From the NCBI GenBank assembly GCA_964572045.1, contig CAZNEI010000010.1, positions 1 through 64,000 on the forward strand: a stretch of 64,000 nucleotides of DNA, given 5' to 3'. Every line of letters starts with the position of its first letter. The stretch's first letter is position 1. The DNA comes from CBDCKR01 sp964572045 (lineage in GTDB: Bacteria > Gemmatimonadota > Gemmatimonadetes > Longimicrobiales > Gaopeijiaceae). The translations under genes were made by a program, and so were the position numbers. The notes under the pieces are model-generated. The model did not search any database. It was not told the DNA's origin and worked only from the letters and a program-made list of their open reading frames with translations. This document shows positions 58,000 through 64,000 of the stretch, one piece after another.

Positions 58000-58419
58000 C
58001 TACATCGCGAGCCTCTCGTGCGAGGAGAAGAAGAAGGCGATCTCGAGGGCGGCGTTCTCGTCCGAATCCGACGCGTGGATGGCGTTCCTCTCCTTGGATT
58101 CGGCGTAGAGACGGCGGACGGTGCCCTCCTCGGCCTCGTCGGGGTCCGTCGCGCCGATGACCTCTCGCAGGCGCCCCACCGCATCCTCGGCCTCGAGGAT
58201 CATGACCACGACCGCGCCGGAGGTCATGAAGCGCACGAGCGAGGCGTAGAAGGGCCGCTCACGATGGACACCGTAGAACGCTCTCGCCTGCTCGACCGTC
58301 AAGCGCGCCATCCTCATCGCGCGGACGGCGAATCCCTTGTCCTCGAGGTGTGCCAGGATCTTCCCGGTCAGACCGGATCCGACGGCATCCGGCTTGATGA
58401 TCGCGAGCGTTTGGCTCAT
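58000..58419 (-). CDS. ndk: Nucleoside diphosphate kinase
   Basis: 139 residues. TLAIIKPDAVGSGLTGKIL at the start, RPFYASLVRFMTSGAVVVMILE, and the phosphorylated His in KERNAIHASDSDENAALEI. It equilibrates NTP pools. The SD GGGGAAGG is clear. It follows the EIIA/CBS gene by 30 bp and is probably part of the sucCD operon; Ndk and succinyl-CoA synthetase are known to interact in some bacteria. Confidence 0.96.
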   Translation of the reverse strand: MSQTLAIIKPDAVGSGLTGKILAHLEDKGFAVRAMRMARLTVEQARAFYGVHRERPFYASLVRFMTSGAVVVMILEAEDAVGRLREVIGATDPDEAEEGTVRRLYAESKERNAIHASDSDENAALEIAFFFSSHERLAM

Positions 58420-58449
58420 TGGGTGCCTTCCCCTGTGGGTCTCGATGTC

Positions 58450-59340
58450 TCACGCCTCCGACGGCTCGAAAAGAAGGCGCAGCACTTCGGCTCGGGTCAA
58501 GTAGCCGATCATCTGGCCTGCGCATATGACGGGCAGCTCCTCGACGTCCCGGTTGATCATGATCGAAGCGGCCTCCATGAGACTCAGGTCCTCGGACACG
58601 CACATCACGCTCCTCGTCATGATGTCGCGGACCGCGGACTCCGGGGCGGGAGTTGCCTGGGCCCCTCCGAGTTCCTCGGTTCGCGTCCTGGTGACGACGT
58701 GCTTGAGGGCGTCACCCGATGTGACGATGCCGAGGAGCTCGTAGTCCCTTCCCACGACGGGCACGAACCTCAGCCCCCGTCGCACCATGAGGTCCACGAC
58801 CTCCGAGCACGGCGCCTCGGGATAGACGCGGTACCGGACCGGCGACGCGACGTCCTCGACGAGAAGGCTCTCGCGGAGCTCGACCTCCATGAGGCCCTCG
58901 AGGCTCCTCACGTCGGCGGCCGACTCGACGACGAGGAGCGGAGCGACCCGCGCCTCCTCGCGGAAGTACCGAGCGAGCGCCGGAAGCATCTGCTGCCTGA
59001 GGGTCTGGTGGCGCCGAGGGGTCACGATCAGCACGAGGACGAGGGCCTCCTTGTGCCGCTCCTCGGCGGCCGGGTCGACGAGAAACGGCTCCGGGGCCAC
59101 TCCGAGCACGGCGCGCATCGATTCGATCCGGTCCTGCTGCGCGAGGATCACGACGATCTCGTCGTGGACCCGGGCCATCTTGCCGGCCGCCCCTCGGGCG
59201 AGGTCGGCCGCTCGGTGGCCGACGGCCCGCGCGCTGAAGTCCCCGACCGCCTCCAGAGCTGCCGCGAGCGCGCCTTCGAGGTCGGCGACCTCCATGGGCA
59301 CGAGGATCCCCTCCTCACCCAGCAGGTCCTGGAACTTCAT
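58450..59340 (-). CDS. EIIA(Ntr)-like plus two CBS domains, putative regulatory protein
   Basis: 296 residues. Residues 1-150 resemble a PTS IIA domain of the nitrogen type (FQDLLGEEGILVPM, ARVHDEIVVILAQQDRI with His59 near the phosphoacceptor place, ALVLVLIVTPRRHQTLRQQMLPALARYF). Two CBS motifs follow (about 175-225: CSEVVDLMVRRGLRFVPVVGRD; about 238-296: MEASIMINRDVEELPV-like). CBS pairs bind adenine nucleotides. It may sense energy or phosphorylation state next to sucCD and ndk. The ATG at 59340 gives the whole IIA-like domain. The IIA call is by fold resemblance and is the weaker part. Confidence 0.65.
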   Translation of the reverse strand: MKFQDLLGEEGILVPMEVADLEGALAAALEAVGDFSARAVGHRAADLARGAAGKMARVHDEIVVILAQQDRIESMRAVLGVAPEPFLVDPAAEERHKEALVLVLIVTPRRHQTLRQQMLPALARYFREEARVAPLLVVESAADVRSLEGLMEVELRESLLVEDVASPVRYRVYPEAPCSEVVDLMVRRGLRFVPVVGRDYELLGIVTSGDALKHVVTRTRTEELGGAQATPAPESAVRDIMTRSVMCVSEDLSLMEAASIMINRDVEELPVICAGQMIGYLTRAEVLRLLFEPSEA

Positions 59341-59351
59341 GTCGTCCTCCG

Positions 59352-60257
59352 CTAGGGACCGGCCCGCTGCGCCGTCCCTAGCGCCTCCCGGATCAGCCCC
59401 ACGATATCGGCGGGGCGCTCGGCGACCCTGATGCCGTGATCCCGGAACGCCCTCATCTTCTCCTCCGCCGTGCCGGCGGAGCCGCTGATGATCGCGCCGG
59501 CGTGACCCATGCGCCTCCCCGGCGGCGCAGTCTGGCCGGCGATGAAGCCGACCACGGGAACCTGGGCGTTCTCGGCGACCCAGCGGGCGGCTTCCTGTTC
59601 GTCGGTGCCGCCGATCTCGCCGATCAGCACGATGGCCCGGGTGTCGGGATCGTGGGCGAAGGCCTGGAGCGCGTCCACGAACGTGGTGCCGATGAGCGGA
59701 TCGCCGCCGATGCCGACGCAGGTGGTCTGCCCGATCCCCGCGTGGGTCAGCTGAACGATCGCCTCGTAGGTGAGCGTGCCCGACCGCGAGATCACGCCGA
59801 CCGGACCCGGCGCGACGATCTGGGCTGGGATGATCCCGACCTTCGCCTTCCCCGGAGAGATGACGCCGGGACAGTTCGGCCCGAGGACCCGGGCTCCCCG
59901 ATCCCGAGCGAACGCGTGGGCGCGGGCCATGTCCAGAACCGGAATCCCCTCCGTGATCGCCACGATCAGATCGACGCCCGAGTCGGCGGCCTCCTCGATC
60001 GCCCCGGCCGCGAACGCCGGCGGCACGTAGACGATCGACGCGTCGGCTCCCGTCTCCCCGACGGCGCGGTCCATGGAGTGGAAGATCGGAACCACGCCGC
60101 CGCCCGGCCCCCGGAAGCTCTGGCCTCCCTTGCCGGGCGTGACGCCGGCCACGACGGCCGTCCCGTATTCGATCATCTGGGCGGTGTGGAAGGACCCGTC
60201 CCTTCCCGTGATGCCCTGCACGACCAGCCTCGTATTCTCGTCGACAAGAATCGCCAT
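59352..60257 (-). CDS. sucD: Succinyl-CoA synthetase alpha subunit
   Basis: 301 residues. VQGITGRDGSFHTAQMIEYGTAVVAG binds CoA, VGIIPAQIVAPGPVGVISRSGTLTYE follows, and the phosphorylated His lies in GHAGAIISGSAGTAEEKM. With SucC it makes ATP or GTP from succinyl-CoA in the TCA cycle. 38 bp after sucC and 11 bp before the EIIA/CBS gene. Confidence 0.97.
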   Translation of the reverse strand: MAILVDENTRLVVQGITGRDGSFHTAQMIEYGTAVVAGVTPGKGGQSFRGPGGGVVPIFHSMDRAVGETGADASIVYVPPAFAAGAIEEAADSGVDLIVAITEGIPVLDMARAHAFARDRGARVLGPNCPGVISPGKAKVGIIPAQIVAPGPVGVISRSGTLTYEAIVQLTHAGIGQTTCVGIGGDPLIGTTFVDALQAFAHDPDTRAIVLIGEIGGTDEQEAARWVAENAQVPVVGFIAGQTAPPGRRMGHAGAIISGSAGTAEEKMRAFRDHGIRVAERPADIVGLIREALGTAQRAGP

Positions 60258-60295
60258 CTATCGTCTCACACGCTCGTCCCGCGTCGTCCTCTCGG

Positions 60296-61432
60296 TCACT
60301 GCGCCGCCGCCATCTGAACCGCACGCTCGACGACCTCGTCCATCGACGTGAACGCCGAGAATCCGGCCTCGGCGAGGATCTCCAGGCCCTTCGCCTCGTT
60401 GGTCCCGGTCAGGCGGATCACGATCGGAGGCCCGATGTCGATCCGCTCGGTCGCCTCGACGATGCCGCGCGCGACGTCGTCGCAGCGGGTGATGCCTCCG
60501 AAGATGTTGAAGAGGATCACCTCCACGTTCGCGTCCGAGGCGATGATCTCCAGCGCCGAGACCACCTTGTCGGGGTTCGACGAGCCTCCGATGTCGAGAA
60601 AGTTCGCCGGCTCCCCACCGTAGTGCTTCACCAGGTCCATCGTCGCCATCGCCAGCCCGGCGCCGTTCACGCAGCAGCCCACGTCGCCGTCGAGCTTCAC
60701 GTAGCTGAGGCCGGCCTCGCGCGCCTTGGTCTCCGCCCAGGGCTCCGCCGACAGGTCCCGGTATCGGGCGATGTCGGGTTGCCTGAAGAGCGAGCTGTCG
60801 TCGATGCTCATCTTCGCGTCGATCGCCTTCACCTCCCCGGCCGGGGTGGTGATCAGCGGATTGATCTCCACCATCGAGGCGTCGCTCGACGTGAACGCGT
60901 CATAGAGCCTACGGATGATCCCGGCGGTTTGGCGGATGAGCGAAGGGGTGTCGTAGAGAGCGTTCGCCAGCCAGAATGCCTGGTGGTCCATCAGGCCGTA
61001 GCGCGGATCCACGCTCAGCTTCCGGATCGCATCCGGATGCGTCCGCGCCACCTCCTCGATGTCGATCCCGCCCTCCGAAGACACCATCAGCGTGGCGGCC
61101 TGGGTGCCTCGATCGACGAGGATCCCCACATAGGCTTCGGTCGCGATCTCCTCGGCGGGCGTGATCAGCACCTTCTCGACCCTCAGGCCCGAGATCCGCA
61201 TGCCGAGGATGCCTCGGGCGTGCTCCCTCACCTCGTCGGGGCTCGCGGCGAGCTTCACTCCGCCGGCCTTGCCTCGTCCTCCCGAGTGAACCTGGGCCTT
61301 CACGACCACCGTGCCGCCGTACCGTTCCGCGATCCGGACCGCCTCGTCGGGCGTCAGAGCGACCTCTCCGGGCGGCACGGCGATGCCCTCGGCCCGAAGG
61401 ATCTCCTTGGCTTGATACTCGTGGATGTTCAT
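60296..61432 (-). CDS. sucC: Succinyl-CoA synthetase beta subunit
   Basis: 378 residues with an ATP-grasp fold. NIHEYQAKEILRAEGIAVPPGEVAL at the start, VVKAQVHSGGRGKAGGVKLA, MVEINPLITT and FNIFGGITRCDDVARGI. It holds the nucleotide and succinate sites. 11 bp after the UPF0182 gene. Confidence 0.97.
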   Translation of the reverse strand: MNIHEYQAKEILRAEGIAVPPGEVALTPDEAVRIAERYGGTVVVKAQVHSGGRGKAGGVKLAASPDEVREHARGILGMRISGLRVEKVLITPAEEIATEAYVGILVDRGTQAATLMVSSEGGIDIEEVARTHPDAIRKLSVDPRYGLMDHQAFWLANALYDTPSLIRQTAGIIRRLYDAFTSSDASMVEINPLITTPAGEVKAIDAKMSIDDSSLFRQPDIARYRDLSAEPWAETKAREAGLSYVKLDGDVGCCVNGAGLAMATMDLVKHYGGEPANFLDIGGSSNPDKVVSALEIIASDANVEVILFNIFGGITRCDDVARGIVEATERIDIGPPIVIRLTGTNEAKGLEILAEAGFSAFTSMDEVVERAVQMAAAQ

Positions 61433-61443
61433 GGCGTCGGTGT

Positions 61444-64000
61444 CTAGTCGCCGCCGGGTGCGGCGAGCGTCTGGAGGAGGGACCTGAGTTCATCGAGCGC
61501 GGCCCCGAATCCCTGGAAGTTCCCGGAGCGGAGCGCGGCGTCGGCGCGCTCGAGAAGAGCGAGGGCCTCCGAAGGCCACCCGCTTCGCTCCGGCGAGGCC
61601 ACGTCGGGTGCCGGGTTGGCGGCCGCCATCAGCTCCACGGGTTCACCGGAGATCGACGCCAGGGCCTGAATCGAGAGCTCGAGCGTCTCCTCCATCGATA
61701 CGCGCCGTCCGTCGCTGACGACGAATCGGCGAAGCTCGGGGATGGCGTCCTCCTCGGCCGCGAGGAAGACCGGCTCCATGTAGAGCAGCGTCTCGCCGAC
61801 GGGCACCAGGTGGAGGTGTCCCGTCCACACCTGGCTTCCCCCCGTACGCCAGAGCGAGAATTGCTGGGAGATGAGCGGATCCTGTTCGATCAAGGCCTCG
61901 ACCTGGCGGGGGCCGGGAACTTGATCTTCGACGGGGACGTCGAAGAGGACCAGGTCGCCGTACCGCTCCGGCTCGCTCCTGGCCACCAGGACGGCGGTGA
62001 GGTTCTGGCGTCCCCTCGGGACGAACACCGCGGTGAGCAGAAAGCCCTCGTCCTGCTCGCCGGGCAGACGGTAGATCCCGTACTCGGGCCGGTACGGAAC
62101 CGGTGTCGTGCCCTCCGCGAGTTCCTGCGGGAGCTCCCACACGTCCTCCTGGCCGTGGAAGACCGGCGCGCTGTCCTGGTGGTAGCGGTTGAGCACCCTG
62201 GCCTGCAGGTCCAGCATCGTCCGCGAGTAACGGATATGGCGACGAATGCCGTCGGGCATTTCGTCGAGAGGCTTGAAGAGCGCGGGAAAGCTCCTGCTGT
62301 AGATCTCGAGGAGCCGGTCGCCGTCGTCGACGGCGTAGAAGGTCACCTCGCCGGTGAGGCCGTCGACGGTCACCTTCACGCTGTTGCGCGCGTACTTGAC
62401 GGGACGGCCCGCCTCCAGGTTGTGCGTAGACGAAAGCGGGAACCAGCGGGTGGCCGTGAACCCCTCGAGGATCCACACGATGCGTCCGTCGTGGATGACG
62501 GGGTACGGGTTGTCGGGGTAGCGCAGGAGCGGCCCCGAGATCCTGAGCACCCGCTCCAGGACGTTGCGGCGGAACAGGAACCGACTGGTGTTCGTGACCT
62601 CGGCCGCGAAGAGCAGGTTGGCGTCCCTCGCTTCCCACGCGAGCGCGAGGCTTCTCAGAAGCGAGCTGAGTTCGATCCCCCTCGGGAAGTCGACGCCCGG
62701 GCGGGCGGGTCCTCCGTCGGGCGCCGTCCTTTGCGCCGGATCCACGATCGCGAAGCTCTGCAGCCGAGTTCCGATGTAGACCTCCGGCCGGGTCAGGCGC
62801 AGGCCTTCGGGGGCGATTCCGCCCGCCGCGAACTCGGGCGGGATGCCGGACACGAACATCGAAGGCCGCCCCTCGGGCGTCCGGGCATCCGCCGCACTGG
62901 CCACGGCCCCCATGCCCTGGATGTAGAGGTCGCGAAGGTGCACGTTCTGCCAGTTCGGATCCTGGATGCCCCGGGGAAGGATCTCCCGGACCGCGAGGGC
63001 GATCGGGACCATGCCCCCGTCGGTCTCGTAGCGGTCCACGGTGACGTTCGAGAAGTCGTAGTAGGGGAAGCGGGCTTCGAGCTCGCGGAACGTCGTGAGC
63101 AGGGCCTGCGAGCTCCACACCGGCAGCCCGGCGAACTGCGCGGTCGCCTCCTGCCAGTCCACGTCGAGGGGCGGCGCGTATTCGAACTCCCTCCTCTCGA
63201 GCTCGGCGAGGTCGAAGCCGGTTCGCGTGAAGCGGATGTTGTGCTCGATGAACGGCGTCTCGCGCTCGAGCTCGTTGGGCTCGACCCGGAAGCGCTGGAC
63301 GAGCCCCGGATAGACCTGACCGACGGCGACGCCCCCGACGACCAAGACCCCGAGCGTGGCGGAGGCCGGCAGGACGCGTCCCGTCAGGCCGCTCCAGACG
63401 ACGCCCGCGGCGGCGGAGATCGACAGCAGCGTAAGGACGCCCAGGGCCGCGAGGCGGGCCTCCGCATCCGCGAACCCGAAGATCCCCTGCACCCCCGAGC
63501 TCCCGTCGAGGAGCAACAGGTACCGGCCCAGCCAGAACCGCAGGGCCAGGAGCAGGAAGAACGTGGCGACGATCCCCGTCAGGTGAGTGCGGGGCAGGTC
63601 GTTCAGGGAGACGCGCCCGCGCCTCCATTGGAGCGCCCCGCTGGCGGCGTAGGCCGCCGTCACGAGGGTGAAGACGAGAAACGTGACGACCATGGCGAAG
63701 GTGACGAGCGCGCCCGCCACCGGCAGGAAGACGACGTAGAACGTCAGGTCCTGGCCCAGGATCGGATCGGCCACGCCCCAGTCGGGCGCCCTGAGGAGGA
63801 AGAGGGTCTCGAGGCCGATCGTCCTCGGGATCGAGGAACCGAACCACATGCCCAGCAGGAGCCCGGTGAGGATCGTCCCCCACGTCACATAGGCTTGGGG
63901 CACCTGTTCGGAGATGACCAGGTCGCCGATCCTGCTCCTGATGCGGATGCCGCCCAGTGTCCGCGCGGCCAGCCTCAGGTTCGCGATGATCGCGACGGCC
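61444..64000 (-). CDS. UPF0182 family large membrane protein (5' end beyond the window)
   Basis: At least 852 residues visible; the frame is open to the window edge, so the N-terminus is missing. The visible N-terminal part (upstream of residue about 200) has several membrane helices (WGTILTGLLLGMWFGSS, LTFYVVFLPVAGALVTFAMVV, LTGIVATFFLLLALRFWLGRYLLL, VLTLLSISAAAGVVWSGL). A large extracytoplasmic domain follows with the UPF0182 signatures VERFRVEPNELERETPFIEHNIRFTR-like and RYPDNPYPVIHDGRIVWILEGF. The family's function is not established. It is upstream of sucC in the same run. An internal GTG at 63903 is not the true start since the signature continues upstream. Confidence 0.85.
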   Translation of the reverse strand, partial: AVAIIANLRLAARTLGGIRIRSRIGDLVISEQVPQAYVTWGTILTGLLLGMWFGSSIPRTIGLETLFLLRAPDWGVADPILGQDLTFYVVFLPVAGALVTFAMVVTFLVFTLVTAAYAASGALQWRRGRVSLNDLPRTHLTGIVATFFLLLALRFWLGRYLLLLDGSSGVQGIFGFADAEARLAALGVLTLLSISAAAGVVWSGLTGRVLPASATLGVLVVGGVAVGQVYPGLVQRFRVEPNELERETPFIEHNIRFTRTGFDLAELERREFEYAPPLDVDWQEATAQFAGLPVWSSQALLTTFRELEARFPYYDFSNVTVDRYETDGGMVPIALAVREILPRGIQDPNWQNVHLRDLYIQGMGAVASAADARTPEGRPSMFVSGIPPEFAAGGIAPEGLRLTRPEVYIGTRLQSFAIVDPAQRTAPDGGPARPGVDFPRGIELSSLLRSLALAWEARDANLLFAAEVTNTSRFLFRRNVLERVLRISGPLLRYPDNPYPVIHDGRIVWILEGFTATRWFPLSSTHNLEAGRPVKYARNSVKVTVDGLTGEVTFYAVDDGDRLLEIYSRSFPALFKPLDEMPDGIRRHIRYSRTMLDLQARVLNRYHQDSAPVFHGQEDVWELPQELAEGTTPVPYRPEYGIYRLPGEQDEGFLLTAVFVPRGRQNLTAVLVARSEPERYGDLVLFDVPVEDQVPGPRQVEALIEQDPLISQQFSLWRTGGSQVWTGHLHLVPVGETLLYMEPVFLAAEEDAIPELRRFVVSDGRRVSMEETLELSIQALASISGEPVELMAAANPAPDVASPERSGWPSEALALLERADAALRSGNFQGFGAALDELRSLLQTLAAPGGD

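Overview
The window is GC-rich, dense bacterial chromosome from a Gram-negative organism with an outer membrane: it carries Kdo synthesis (kdsA, kdsB, kdsC, kdsD), Lpt-type LPS export genes, rpoN, a type II fatty acid synthase operon and succinyl-CoA synthetase. Gene content (UPF0182 and DUF2157 proteins, Crp next to an Fsr-type MFS exporter, GTG/TTG starts, a lptA-like gene in a kds-lpt-rpoN block) fits Gemmatimonadota best, but this is inference from content, not a phylogeny. A run of exactly 100 N inside a repeat shows a scaffolded draft, so the source may be a metagenome bin.

1-10.4 kb. The most interesting part is a plus-strand operon (1406-10354) that reads as a complete quinohemoprotein amine dehydrogenase (QHNDH) system: flavin monooxygenase qhpG, diheme alpha subunit qhpA, radical SAM/SPASM cross-linking enzyme qhpD, cysteine-rich gamma subunit qhpC, beta-propeller subunit qhpB, ABC exporter qhpF and subtilisin-like leader protease qhpE. 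The gamma peptide keeps, at exact spacing, all the Cys-Asp/Glu thioether pairs and the Cys-Trp pair that becomes the cysteine tryptophylquinone cofactor in Paracoccus/Pseudomonas QHNDH. Its leader is longer than the Paracoccus one. A divergent Tat-exported SDR protein lies upstream and a HmuY-like protein with its own promoter downstream. Neither a regulator, an electron acceptor nor an aldehyde dehydrogenase is in view.

10.4-22 kb. Mixed housekeeping and accessory genes: a serine/threonine dehydratase, acetoacetyl-CoA synthetase, an M30-like surface metallopeptidase lipoprotein, Sir2 and DUF423, an MFS exporter with a Crp-type regulator, a membrane-anchored TPR protein and an RlpA lipoprotein.

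22-42 kb. A minus-strand cell-envelope block, nearly all genes coupled by 1-4 bp overlaps or gaps of a few bases. In transcription order: kdsB, pyrG, kdsA, kdsC, kdsD, lptC, a giant lptA-like gene with 30-bp repeats and the assembly gap, lptB, rpoN, a GT2 transferase, wecB, a GT4 transferase, a YfhO membrane protein, a UPF0104 flippase-like protein, a polyprenyl-phosphate mannosyltransferase-like enzyme, an unknown zinc-ribbon protein, a lysophospholipid acyltransferase and a methyltransferase. Together they look like LPS and lipid-linked glycan synthesis and export.

42-64 kb. pabA/trpG, nadE, an S41 protease, then the operon yceD-rpmF-plsX-fabH-fabD-fabG-acpP-fabF-ispF-dedA-xerD. A near-consensus promoter ends 8 bases before the yceD start and suggests a leaderless mRNA. 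Then come DUF2157, a secreted M20 peptidase, and the run UPF0182 (cut by the window end)-sucC-sucD-EIIA/CBS protein-ndk.

No rRNA, tRNA, CRISPR, insertion sequence or prophage was seen.
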